Shown one piece after another: positions 10,316 through 20,594 of a DNA stretch of 64,000 nucleotides. The stretch is taken from NCBI GenBank assembly GCA_028822585.1, contig JAPKDL010000006.1, positions 1 through 64,000 of the forward strand, written 5' to 3'. The number at the start of each line of letters is the position of its first letter. Positions within the stretch are counted from its first letter, which is position 1. The stretch is from Alphaproteobacteria bacterium (GTDB lineage Bacteria > Pseudomonadota > Alphaproteobacteria > UBA8366 > GCA-2717185). Both the position numbers and the translations under genes were made by a program. The notes below the pieces were generated by a model that did not search any database, was not told where the DNA came from, and worked only from the letters and a program-made list of their open reading frames with translations.

Positions 10316-10735
10316 TAAGATCTCCTGTTCAGCCAATGCTCACATCGTTCAAAGCGACGGAACCCAATGGTAGGATGCAGGGAGCATCAAAGCCAAGACC
10401 GGTTTCATAGGTAGCGTATGCTCTTGTGTTCCGTACGCCGTTTGACGCCACCCGGTCGCGACCGTAACTTGAGGAAATGCCTATCCACATTCATTTCGGT
10501 GATCGTATGAGCTTCATGAACCGTCTTGCCGAAGGTTATGGCTTCACTCCCATGATCGCGAAAACGACAAAAGCAGACCCACGACTGCACATCGACACGG
10601 GATTCCAGGATAACCATCTGGTATCCATTGAAGCCAGTAGGTGGTTTTTGTATTAAGGCGTAAAGTCGAAACTGCGCTCCAGCGCTAGATAAAAAGATAA
10701 ATAAAGGACCGTGCGTTCACCTATAGGACGCACTT

Positions 10736-11746
10736 TTGAAGGAGAACAAGATCATGGGGAATATTCCAATAACCATCGCGACAGGTGACTATGACCGAAC
10801 GAGACCGATTCGAGACGGACGAGTGTCAGTCGAAGGTTGCGACATCACACATCTGTCGATGAACTCCAGCGAAATTTTCTTTCGCGCCATCCGACATCAG
10901 GAATTTGATGTCTGCGAATTGTCGTTCAGCAATTACATGACTCAAAAACAACGCGGCGTCGCCGGTTATATCGCCATCCCCGTGTTTCTATCGCGCATCT
11001 TCCGCCATTCTGGTATCTACATCCGTACAGATCGCAACATCGACAAACCCGAGGATTTACGTGGTCGAACCGTTGGTGTTCAGGAATACCCGATGACGGC
11101 AGCGGTCTGGCAACGCGGAATGTTGCAAGACGAATACGGCGTCGCGCCCGGCGACATAAGCTGGCGCACCGGCGGAATGGAACAAGTTGGCCGCGCCGAA
11201 CGGGCACCGTTCACCCCGCCAGCCGGAGTCGACGTTACGCCAATCCCCGCAGACAAAACGCTCTCCACGATGCTTGCGGACGGCGAACTCGACGCTTTGA
11301 TCACCCCCGGCGCGCCCTCCAGCTTTGAACGAGGAGCGCCAAATATCGGTCGACTGTTTCCCAATTACCGTGAGGCCGAGCAGGCCTATTACGCCAAAAC
11401 CGGATTACACCCGATCATGCATCTCGTCGCCGTGCGAGAAAGCCTCGCCGAGCAATATCCCTGGCTGTGCGCCAGCTTGTACAAAGCTTTTCGCGATGCC
11501 AAAAAACTGGCCATCGCAGATCTTGAAAACCTCGGCTCTCTCTCGATTATGCTGCCTTGGGTCGGATCCGAGCTAAAGGCGACCCGCGCACTGCTGGGTG
11601 ATGATTTCTGGCCGTATGGCGTGGACGAAAATAAAAAGGATATTGACGCCTTGATCCGCTATTCTTTTGAACAAGGCCTGACCGAGCGGCGTCTTGATGT
11701 TGAAGAGTTATTCGCCGCCACGACCTTCGAGTACGCCAAAATTTAA
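10736..11746 (+). CDS. 4,5-dihydroxyphthalate decarboxylase-like / periplasmic-binding-fold protein
   Basis: ITIATGDYDRTRPIRDGRVSVEGCDITHL start and DLRGRTVGVQEYPMTAAVWQRGMLQDEYGV motif. Confidence 0.78.
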   Translation: MKENKIMGNIPITIATGDYDRTRPIRDGRVSVEGCDITHLSMNSSEIFFRAIRHQEFDVCELSFSNYMTQKQRGVAGYIAIPVFLSRIFRHSGIYIRTDRNIDKPEDLRGRTVGVQEYPMTAAVWQRGMLQDEYGVAPGDISWRTGGMEQVGRAERAPFTPPAGVDVTPIPADKTLSTMLADGELDALITPGAPSSFERGAPNIGRLFPNYREAEQAYYAKTGLHPIMHLVAVRESLAEQYPWLCASLYKAFRDAKKLAIADLENLGSLSIMLPWVGSELKATRALLGDDFWPYGVDENKKDIDALIRYSFEQGLTERRLDVEELFAATTFEYAKI

Positions 11747-11775
11747 TCCGTCGTCGCCAAGGCTCCCCATGAGGC

Positions 11776-11942
11776 TCCGTCGTGAACGAATGGAGCCGCT
11801 GCCACGACATGAAAACCTCTTCATCGTCGATAGTAGCATCTGGGTCACCTCCAGCAGCGTAAACCCAACCTCCACCATCCAGGCGTTGGTCCTTTACACC
11901 GCCGACTGTATCAAGAAGCGCTTGGCGAATTTATTCGATTGA
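11776..11942 (+). pseudogene. C-terminal remnant of a GMC oxidoreductase
   Basis: SVVNEWSRCHDMK (frame 1), then after a 1-nt shift [42 protein letters not shown]; matches [55 protein letters not shown] of the intact gene at 59683..61287. Confidence 0.88.
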
Positions 11943-12060
11943 GGCCGCGTTGAAATCGCCTTTCAGATATCTGAGCCCGGCTCTTTCCTGGCACACCGTA
12001 GACAAGATTACACCACTCGCAGACCTTAAAGTTAAAGCAAATGAATTTTAGGAGGCCGTC

Positions 12061-12828
12061 ATCGTAGACCTTATAAACGAACTAAAAGGCAAAGTCGCAA
12101 TCGTCACAGGCAGCGCCCGAAACATTGGCCGCTCGACGGCGGAAGAACTCGCCAACGCAGGCGCGGCCGTCGTCATTAACGCACTAAAGGCGAAAGACCT
12201 GTGCGAAGAAGTCGCCGAAGGCATCCGCACCAAGGGCGGCCAGGCGATCTCGATCCTCGCCGATTGCAGCAAGCCTGATGACGTCGCTACGCTTACCCAA
12301 GCGGCGATCAAGGAATTCGGTGGAATCGACATTTTGGTGCATAACGCAGCAACGCGGTCCCCGAAATCCTTCGACGACCTGACCCGCGAAGACTTCCAAC
12401 AGGTTATCGATTTGTCGGTCCTTGGCTGTTTTCACCTGGCAAAAGCAACCGTACCTTCGATGCGCCAGCGCGGCGGCGGCACCATTATCGGCGTTGGCGG
12501 GCTCAACTCCTACAAGGGGAAAAAAGGCCGCTCGCACCTGATGGTGGCGAAGGCCGGTCTCAACATGTACATCCGGGGCTTGGCGCTTGACCTTGCCGCT
12601 GATGGCATCACCGCCAATCAAGTCATAGTCGGCACTTACGACACGCGCGCCCCGGACTCGGCGATGACCGCCGAGCAGAAAACAGCGCGTGCCAACAGTG
12701 TCCCTCTTGGCCGCGAAGGTTTACCACAGGACATGGCCGACCTGATCCGCGTCCTATGTGGACCTGCAGGCGCCTATATCACAGGCCAGACGATCCATTC
12801 AAATGGTGGCGCGTTCATGAATTCGTAA
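12061..12828 (+). CDS. SDR family oxidoreductase with apparent non-canonical (ATC) or lost start codon
   Basis: The frame is open from 12052, giving IVDLINELKGKVAIVTGSARNIGRSTAEELANAGAAVV...; ORF track starts only at 12334. Strong Shine-Dalgarno TAGGAGG (12049-12055) sits 5 nt before ATC at 12061. Confidence 0.75.
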   Translation: MVDLINELKGKVAIVTGSARNIGRSTAEELANAGAAVVINALKAKDLCEEVAEGIRTKGGQAISILADCSKPDDVATLTQAAIKEFGGIDILVHNAATRSPKSFDDLTREDFQQVIDLSVLGCFHLAKATVPSMRQRGGGTIIGVGGLNSYKGKKGRSHLMVAKAGLNMYIRGLALDLAADGITANQVIVGTYDTRAPDSAMTAEQKTARANSVPLGREGLPQDMADLIRVLCGPAGAYITGQTIHSNGGAFMNS

Positions 12829-13107
12829 GGAGCAGGACATATTCGGTTAAAGAAATAAACATGGTCGCCAGGACCAGATTTGTGTCAACCTGTCTCCTGG
12901 CGCACCTGTACGCCAATTTATCTGGAACGCAATGTAGAGAAAAACCCCAGACTGAGTAGAACAGGCTCTGCGCAGCAATGCCGAAAAAGTAACGTCAGCG
13001 TTTACCGTCCTCAAAGCGTTCGGTCAGACCGAAGACGTTTCGTATGTCGCAGCATTGCTTCATTAATCATTGGGCGGGTTTCAGTACGGGGTCTCAAGCC
13101 TCGCCAG

Positions 13108-14118
13108 TCAAATACAGGCAACCGCATAAACGTTGTGCACACCCTGTGGCAGCCGAAAACCCTGCCAGGACGCCCCGGGATCATCCGCACCAATCACTTG
13201 CCCGCTCCGCGTGACACAAAACGCGCTGTCTTCGTCGGTTGGTTGTGTGGCAGCAGCCATAACCATGTATTCAGCCGTTACGCCATGATCAATGCGTCGC
13301 GAGGTTTGTGCGACATCAACACTACGGTACAGAGAGCCTACTTCACTGAAAGTAGCTTGTGACAAACAAGCAAAGAAGATTCGAGGGCCATGTTGTGACA
13401 CGGTCACATCACGGCAGTAGGTCAGTAGCAAAATTTATCGATATTTGTATCGTACCATACGCCGCCGTTACCGCTCCGGAAGAGAGCCATGCGTAGCGCG
13501 AAAAATGCCGAACCGGGTGCCGCGGAACTGATAGCGAGCGCATGTGAATCCAGCATGCATTCATAATGCCCACAATGACGGCCGCCGATGCTGCTTTGAA
13601 GGTTTGGTTGCTCTGCGAGTTCGAAGAGTGACGCCGACATGTCATTCAAGATTTTACCGTCGTCAGTACTCCAAAAAATGTCGCTGACCTCTAATGCGAC
13701 ATAAATATCATCTGGCCAACTTGGATCAAACGTGATGCGTATTATACGCGAATCAAATCCTTCACCTTCACAATGGTCGGGTGAAATCTCCTGCGGTATC
13801 CTAGGCCAATTGTCGTCGCCGTCTTCGCTGCAATACAACGCGATAGACTCGGCACCCGCATAGATTTTATTGGGTCACGTAGGATGAACCGACATTGTCC
13901 AGACCACACAGTCACCGTCTGGAAAGACCTAACCGTTCCCAATGATTCCTACCATCGACACTTCTGTAGGGCCCGTCTTGCGTACCGACGAAATTAACAT
14001 TTGAATTGCGCGGTTGAACAACAATCGAACGCATCTGAACATTCTCCGGCAAACCGGCCGGCACTAACGGCCAATCGCCCTCTCCGGGATTGAGCCTATA
14101 TAGCCCACCATGGCACAC
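13108..14118 (-). pseudogene. Frameshifted BNR/Asp-box beta-propeller (sialidase/PSII assembly factor-like) gene
   Basis: Successive minus-strand fragments in different frames: GGLYRLNPGEGDWPLVPAGLPENVQMRSIVVQPRNSNVNFVGTQDGPYRSVDGRNHWERLG; LYCSEDGDDNWPRIPQ...IRITFDPSWPDDIYVALEVSDIFWSTDDG; GSLYRSVDVAQTSRRIDHG...DDPGASWQGFRLPQG. Confidence 0.7.
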
Positions 14119-14214
14119 GCCTGAGTTCTTGCCTTCACCATACCCCGCACCGGCTCAAATGCAGCTCACGCGATTGGTCGCCATTCTTCACCTCCCGTGT
14201 CTGCAGGGACACAT

Positions 14215-16023
14215 TTACGCATAAGGGTCGGTATCGATCAGTCCTTCCTCCATAGCCTTAATCTGTAGCGCCATATATTTGGAATAAACCCGCGCTTGCG
14301 TAAGACTCCCAGCAATGAACCAGACCCCCTCATGCGGCGTGCGCTTGAACATATTAGCGAGTTCACCATCCTTGTCCTCGCCCCAGACCGGCCCAATCTC
14401 CTCGACCAATTTTTCGCCAAGCGCCCGACGCACCAACTCACTTTGCGGGTAGTAGCCAGTACCAAGCACGATGACGTCGGCGGGAACGACACTTCCATCT
14501 TTTAAAAGTGCGCCTTCGGGACAATAGCGCTCAATTTGTTCGTTCTGCAGCAGGTCAATATCGCCCTTAATCATCAACTCAGAACTACCGGCGTCCAAAT
14601 TGTAGCCCCCACCGCGGCGACGGTATTTCATCTGATGGCCTGTATTGTCGTCGCCAATATCAAACTTGAACCCGATCCCTTTAAGGCCCTCGATCATGTC
14701 CTTGTCCAACTCCACCATTCGTTTAACGGCGAGTTTGTAGCCTTCGAGAATCATTGGCGGCGTGGCGGCGGCTGCGATCAAATCGCAGTCTTCGATAGGT
14801 GGTCCTTCCTCATAAATTGCATAGTTAAGTTTGGCGGAAGGATCGATTGAAACGACAGTTGTTGAACCACGTTGGACGATTGTCGTGTGACAGTCGAAGC
14901 TGTGTAGATCAAGCGCAATATCATTCCCGCTCGAACCCGTACCAATGACAATCGCACGTTTGCCCACATAGGGAGCGCCGCTATCAAAGTCTTCGGAATG
15001 CAACACTTCGCCTTTAAATGTATCGAGGCCCGAAATTTCTGGAACCAATGGGTAACTACTCACGCCATTCGCGAAAACAATGTGCCGGGGGTGCAAAATG
15101 CGTTCTTCACCGTCTGCACGTTTTAGCGTGGCGGCCCATTGTTTTGCCGTCGCATCCCATTCGCCCTTGGTGAACTCGGTATTGGTCCAATTGTTGATCT
15201 CCATCACTTCGGCATAAATCTCGAACCACAAACCAAGCATGTCCTTGGGAATGTAATTCGGCCACGTCGCGGGGAAGGGCATATACGGTAAATGATTGAC
15301 CTGGATAGAATTATGCAGCGCCAACGAATGATAGCGATTCCTCCAACTATCTCCAATGCGTGGCCATTTCTCAACGACAAGCGTATCGATGCCAAGCTGG
15401 TTGAGACGCGCCGCGATAGACAGCCCTGCCTGAGCCCCGCCGACGACCAAAACTGTCGGATCATGATCCTCGTAAGTTTGGGTCTTTCGCCTAACGTCCA
15501 CCCAATTGTCACCCCCGAAATTGCGGGAATAGGCTGCGCCCGTCGGACGATTGTCGCCGGTTTTCTCCTCGAATCCCTTTAGCACCTCAAGAGACGTGGA
15601 TATAACCCAAGCCTTGTGGGCTGCAATCCCGTCATCATCCGTATTTGGCGTCAAACGCAACACACCCTCACATTGTCCAACCTTGGTTTCAAAACTAAAA
15701 ATAGCCTCAATGCAGTCGCGGCCCAAACGCTTGACCCGCCGTGGCGGGGTTCGTGTGGGACTGATCTTGAAGCCTTCTGCCCCAACCGCTGACTGACGGG
15801 AAACGAGGCGTTTGGCGATTTCATTTGCGCCCACACAAGGGCTCAAATGCCAGGTAAAGGCAACCACATCACGCCAGTTGCCCTCAAGCTCAAAAAGGGA
15901 GGCGATCGCCTGCTCGTCGCCGCTCACAAGAGCACGCTCGAAGGCTCCAAGCCATGTCGATACGGTTTCTTGGATTTTGACATCATCGCGCGCCTTGACG
16001 CTCGCAAGGTCTGAATAGTTCAT
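14215..16023 (-). CDS. Flavin-containing monooxygenase with N-terminal SnoaL/NTF2-like region
   Basis: VVGGAQAGLSIAARLNQLGIDTLVVEKWPRIGDSWRNRYHSLALHNS and IGTGSSGNDIALDL motifs. ORF track begins at 16200; MNYSDLASVKARDD at 16023 is the likelier start. Confidence 0.9.
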   Translation of the reverse strand: MNYSDLASVKARDDVKIQETVSTWLGAFERALVSGDEQAIASLFELEGNWRDVVAFTWHLSPCVGANEIAKRLVSRQSAVGAEGFKISPTRTPPRRVKRLGRDCIEAIFSFETKVGQCEGVLRLTPNTDDDGIAAHKAWVISTSLEVLKGFEEKTGDNRPTGAAYSRNFGGDNWVDVRRKTQTYEDHDPTVLVVGGAQAGLSIAARLNQLGIDTLVVEKWPRIGDSWRNRYHSLALHNSIQVNHLPYMPFPATWPNYIPKDMLGLWFEIYAEVMEINNWTNTEFTKGEWDATAKQWAATLKRADGEERILHPRHIVFANGVSSYPLVPEISGLDTFKGEVLHSEDFDSGAPYVGKRAIVIGTGSSGNDIALDLHSFDCHTTIVQRGSTTVVSIDPSAKLNYAIYEEGPPIEDCDLIAAAATPPMILEGYKLAVKRMVELDKDMIEGLKGIGFKFDIGDDNTGHQMKYRRRGGGYNLDAGSSELMIKGDIDLLQNEQIERYCPEGALLKDGSVVPADVIVLGTGYYPQSELVRRALGEKLVEEIGPVWGEDKDGELANMFKRTPHEGVWFIAGSLTQARVYSKYMALQIKAMEEGLIDTDPYA

Positions 16024-16709
16024 CGATGTTCCCTTGTAGATATAATTCGCCAAACTTGTCTGGTCCGCCAACGGCGAGAAAGTGGGCACCTTTAGGCCGC
16101 CTAATACGAGGTTATTTTTTAAAGTAGACCGACGGTTTGGCATTGTCACGTTAACCAGGGCTGCTAAATCACCGCAGCCCAAGACCTTGTTAAGGCGCAA
16201 TAAACTCTAATTTTTACAGATTCAGGCAGGCCTGCTTATACTTCCTGAGCCGACTCTCTTTCATACCGCCCATTGCAACACTTAATCAGTGCTATCTGGT
16301 ACAGCTCCTAATAGTTTTAATATTTTTCGACGCGTTAAAAGGCACAGTAGGCGCCTAGCGCATCGAATATATTACCAGTCTTATTCCGACTGCAATACTA
16401 TTCCCGGGTAAACTGGCGACGTTCTTCTCGGGTGATTTCTTTCTTATTCTTATCGATATCTTTCCTCTGTCGAGGAATTTTACAAATTGCTTTAAAAACG
16501 GGCTCCTAACGTAATATTAGGTAATGTTAGACAATTTTCGCACCAACTTTTAAAAGGCCCTTACTGTATTGATTTACACTGATATTGTGAGACTCCCCGC
16601 TGCGAGATAGCGGGCGCATATTGTAAATATATCGGAATATTTTACAGTTTTAGAGAAAGCCGTTTATTGAGCGGAAACAGACTTCTACAAAGTTTGGATT
16701 TCCCTAAGC

Positions 16710-18962
16710 CTAACCAACATTTGTTGGTTGGATTTCCACCCAGCCCGTGTTGTACGTCGTAGAGCCACTAGGTGCGGAGACGTCGCCGGTCACTGTGTTG
16801 GGGCACCCGCCCCTATCTACGCCGTCGGCACCTGGTGAATGATCCGGTGCGTACCAAGCGCCGTCCTTCATCGCGACAACGCCGGGCGCCATGTCATCGG
16901 TCACCTTGGCGGGGGTGATAGCGGCACCATATTGGTTGAAGACGCGCACCATTTCACCATCCCGGATGCCGCGTGCTTCAGCGTCAGCGGGGTTGAGCCA
17001 GACATTGTCTGGATCGACCCGGCCCAGCCTGTCCTGGTTGCCATGAATGGAGTGGGTCCGAGCGCGGGATTTCGAACTGCACATACTCAAGGGAAACTGC
17101 GCATCGTCATCGATATGGGGCACCCAGGTGGGAATCGCCGGAATGTCACCCAGGCCATAGGGGTCCGGGTTTTCACCCAGGACGGTCGAATAAATTTCGA
17201 TCTTGCCGGACGGCGTGGAGAACGGATGGTTTTCTGGATCTCGAATTTGTTGAGCGTAGGCGACGGCGTCTTTCGGCACAGGAAATCGCGCCACCCCGTT
17301 TTCACGGAAGGCATCAAAATCGGCTACGGTATCCTTAGTCAGTTCGCGCAGCCATTCTTCTTCGGTCTTATCGTTGTAGTCGTCAATGCCGACGCGCTCT
17401 GCCAGATCGGTGAATATGTCGATGTCGTTGCGGCATTCATACATGGGCTCGATCGCCTTTTGCATGAAGATGGCGTAATGACCGGCGCCGGCCCATGGGG
17501 TGTGTACGTCGTTACGTTCCCAAAAGGTCGTGGCGGGCAGGACGATATCGGCGTGTCGTGTGGTCGGGGTCAGAAAATGATCTTGGCCGACGATGAACTC
17601 TACACCGTCCAGGGATTCCGCCATTTTCTTTACGTTCGGGGCTTGGTTGAACAAATTCCCACCCGCCGCGTAAATGAACTTGATGTCAGCGGGATAACCA
17701 CCGCCCTCGCCACGCGCCAGCAAATCCGCGAGCAAAGGCGAGGAAACCTTGGCGTCAATGGGGTTGGGGCCTGAGGACAGACCGTTCAGACCGCTATACC
17801 CAGTGGCACCGTTGCTAACGCCGGAATTGCCGCCGACGATCCCGACATTGCCCGTGATCGCAGCCAATGCAAAGACGGCGCGGTGGAATTGTTCGCCATA
17901 CGCCGTACGCCCCGGCCCGTAACCATCTTGCAGGGCAGCGGGTTTAGCAGTGGCGAATTCGACGCCGAGACGGTGAATGACATCGGCGGGAATACCGGTG
18001 ATCTTCGAGGCCCATTCCGGGGTCTTGGGCACGCCATCCGCCTCCCCCATCAAATAGGAGCGGTAGGATGAGCCTTGGGGCGCGCCGGGCGGAAGGGTTG
18101 CTTCGTCGAAGCCTTGCACATGCCGATCGCAATAGGCCTGGTCATGCAAGTTTTCACTGACGGCAACATAGGCCATGGCGATTAACGCGGCGGCGTCGGT
18201 GGAAGGGCGAATGAAGATGTGCTCATCAGCAAGTTGACGGCTGGTGCGCGTCTGGCGCGGGTCAACGCAGATGATGCGAACGCCGCGTTTCTTGGCTTCT
18301 TGTAAATAGCGCATGGTGCCGGTGCCGAACGTGCCGTCTCCCGGGGACCAGCCCCACATAATGATGAGCTTGGAGTTGACGTAATCAGTCGGTTCACGCC
18401 CCGCCGCCTTATATGAAACCCCAGGACCATAGGTCATACGGATCGCGAACATTTCCGCTTCGCAGGACATGCTTGACCACAAATCGGTGCAGCCGCCGAA
18501 TTTATATAGAAATCGCTTCACCGCCGCGCGGCTGTGCAGCAAGGCAGTGTTGCCGGACCGGGATCCGTCCAGGATCGCCGCGTTGCCATAAGTATCTCGG
18601 ACCCGCACCAATTGCTGTGCGATTTCGTCCAACGCTTCGTCCCAGGTGATACGTTCATATTGCCCCGACCCCCGCGGACCGGTGCGACGCATGGGGTATT
18701 TCAATCGGTCGGGATGGTAGATCCGTTCGATCTGTCCAACACCGCGCGCACAAGCGGGCAGCGGTGGGTGGTCTGCATCCCAGGGGCGCATATCCGTCGA
18801 AATATGTTCGATCTTACCATCGACTACATGAGCGTTCACGACACAGCGCCCGCCACAATTATGACCACAGGTGCTGGTAACGACGGTCTCGCCAGGACCA
18901 GCAGGTTTGCGCGGTGCTTCGTAAATTGTACTCAAACTCATGCTGAAACCCTTTACCCTCAA
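16710..18962 (-). CDS. Molybdopterin-dependent oxidoreductase, DMSO reductase family
   Basis: CGHNCGGRCVVNAHVVDGKI...PACARG (Fe-S cysteines), WDEALDEIAQQL, IMWGWSPGDG, C-terminal molydopterin dinucleotide-binding region. True start likely MSLSTIYEAP, 6 codons in. Confidence 0.92.
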   Translation of the reverse strand: MRVKGFSMSLSTIYEAPRKPAGPGETVVTSTCGHNCGGRCVVNAHVVDGKIEHISTDMRPWDADHPPLPACARGVGQIERIYHPDRLKYPMRRTGPRGSGQYERITWDEALDEIAQQLVRVRDTYGNAAILDGSRSGNTALLHSRAAVKRFLYKFGGCTDLWSSMSCEAEMFAIRMTYGPGVSYKAAGREPTDYVNSKLIIMWGWSPGDGTFGTGTMRYLQEAKKRGVRIICVDPRQTRTSRQLADEHIFIRPSTDAAALIAMAYVAVSENLHDQAYCDRHVQGFDEATLPPGAPQGSSYRSYLMGEADGVPKTPEWASKITGIPADVIHRLGVEFATAKPAALQDGYGPGRTAYGEQFHRAVFALAAITGNVGIVGGNSGVSNGATGYSGLNGLSSGPNPIDAKVSSPLLADLLARGEGGGYPADIKFIYAAGGNLFNQAPNVKKMAESLDGVEFIVGQDHFLTPTTRHADIVLPATTFWERNDVHTPWAGAGHYAIFMQKAIEPMYECRNDIDIFTDLAERVGIDDYNDKTEEEWLRELTKDTVADFDAFRENGVARFPVPKDAVAYAQQIRDPENHPFSTPSGKIEIYSTVLGENPDPYGLGDIPAIPTWVPHIDDDAQFPLSMCSSKSRARTHSIHGNQDRLGRVDPDNVWLNPADAEARGIRDGEMVRVFNQYGAAITPAKVTDDMAPGVVAMKDGAWYAPDHSPGADGVDRGGCPNTVTGDVSAPSGSTTYNTGWVEIQPTNVG

Positions 18963-19004
18963 CGCATCAAATTTATCTTAGCGCGATTTGCGCTTTTGGA
19001 AACT

Positions 19005-20483
19005 TTAATTCAGCGAAATCTCGGCCAAAACATTGCGCGCGGCGATGCGGCCAAACGCCAGGCATTCACCAATGTTGCCCGTACCCTGGTATAGGTAGGA
19101 GTAAATTGAGCCCAGTTCACCTGCGCTATAAAGCCGTGGAATCGGCGACCCATCAGGGCGAACAATCTGCGCCTTTTCATTGCGCCGGGGGCCGCCCTGA
19201 GTGTTCAACATCGAAGGCGACATCTCGATGGCGTAATACGGCCCTTGGTCGAACTTGGCCATCATCAAGGTCCGACTGAATTCCGTATCCGCCCCGGCTT
19301 CGCAATCACGGTTCCAGCGCTCAACCGTAGTCGCCAACGCATCGGGATCAACGCCGATGGTCGCGGCCAACCCTGCCAGCGTATCAGATTTTTTGATCCA
19401 CCCCTTCGCCAATTCCGCACTGTTGTCGTCGCTCCAGTCAGGACGTTCGACGATCTGAGTCCAGCCATGGCTGGGTTCGCTGTCGTACAGAGGACCCCCG
19501 GACATCATGGTTTGGTCGAATACCATATGCATCGGGCATGGTGTCGGCATCGCCTTCCATGTGCCATGCCCGGCGATCTTGCCGTGACGAGTTTTGTATT
19601 TTTCGTCGGTAAAGCGGCGTCCGTCAGGGCCCACTACGACCATGCCGCCCTCAGGTTCCTTACTGTAGTGCAGCGCCTGCATCGAAAACGTGGTCGGGCA
19701 TTCCGGTACTTTCAACGCCATAGATGGCCCCGCGAAATTATTCATATGCCAAAGATCGGCACCCACCGCCATGGCCATAGATATCCCGTCGCCTTCATTG
19801 TGCGGGGACCCCGATGTATAACAATAGGGTAGTCCTAGATAGTCGCGGATCATCTGTTGGTTGTTCTCGAAACCACCACAGGTCAGAACGACGCCTTTAC
19901 GCGCCTTTACCCAAATTTGGGTGCCATCTTGCTCAGCCCTGACGCCAAGGATTTCGCCAGTTGCGCCATCTTGAATGAGTGACCGTCCTGGCGTTTCGTA
20001 ACACACGGGGATCGCACGTTCCTTCACCAGACTTTCAAACCGCTTCCAGGTGTAGGAATAGCCATAAGTCGGCCCATCGTGGAATTTATGAACGCAGTCC
20101 GATCCCGGCAAATCGGGAAATTCAATCCCCACGGGTGGATGTTGATGTTCTTGCGGATCGCCACCAACGCTGGTCAACCAGTCGTTGTTCTTGCACATCT
20201 CGTCCGCCCAAACCCGGATCATCGTTTTTGGCACCGTATAGGGTCCGCACAAGGCGGTCAGGTAGGCAACGGCACTGTCCGCGGACGAGGCGTTGAGATA
20301 CCCCTGCCCAGCGACTCGGGTGTTACCGCCCTCCTCGCCTTCCGGTGCTTTTTCCAATATCACGGCGTTGGCGCCCAGTTCATGCGCGGTGACAGCGGCG
20401 GCGACGCCGGCGGCGCCGAAACCGACCACCACGATATCGGCTTCCATATCCCATTTGGCGGGCGTGTTGGTAGATGATCCCAT
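19005..20483 (-). CDS. FAD-dependent fumarate reductase/succinate dehydrogenase flavoprotein-like (3-ketosteroid dehydrogenase-like) protein
   Basis: ADIVVVGFGAAGVAAAVTAHELGANAVILEKAPEGEEGGNTRVAGQG and LYSAGELGSIYSYLYQGTGNIGECLAFGRIAARN. Confidence 0.9.
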   Translation of the reverse strand: MGSSTNTPAKWDMEADIVVVGFGAAGVAAAVTAHELGANAVILEKAPEGEEGGNTRVAGQGYLNASSADSAVAYLTALCGPYTVPKTMIRVWADEMCKNNDWLTSVGGDPQEHQHPPVGIEFPDLPGSDCVHKFHDGPTYGYSYTWKRFESLVKERAIPVCYETPGRSLIQDGATGEILGVRAEQDGTQIWVKARKGVVLTCGGFENNQQMIRDYLGLPYCYTSGSPHNEGDGISMAMAVGADLWHMNNFAGPSMALKVPECPTTFSMQALHYSKEPEGGMVVVGPDGRRFTDEKYKTRHGKIAGHGTWKAMPTPCPMHMVFDQTMMSGGPLYDSEPSHGWTQIVERPDWSDDNSAELAKGWIKKSDTLAGLAATIGVDPDALATTVERWNRDCEAGADTEFSRTLMMAKFDQGPYYAIEMSPSMLNTQGGPRRNEKAQIVRPDGSPIPRLYSAGELGSIYSYLYQGTGNIGECLAFGRIAARNVLAEISLN

Positions 20484-20594
20484 GGGAATCCCCTCATGTT
20501 TTCAATAATGATGTGAGTTTTTAATCTGGTAGGCAGCCCCCGACTTTACAGCGCCGGATCAGCGGGTCAATCGCCATCACAACAACTAGGATAT

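Noticed and set aside
10405-10640. Possible coding remnant MSFMNRLAEGYGFTPMIAKTTKADPRLHIDTGFQ on the plus strand
   Set aside because: Short, no recognisable family motif and no supporting context.
16710-18962. DMSO-reductase-family enzyme as a selenocysteine formate dehydrogenase
   Set aside because: The ORF is intact with no in-frame TGA, and the likely metal-ligand region reads GSRSGN (Ser), so no Sec is indicated.
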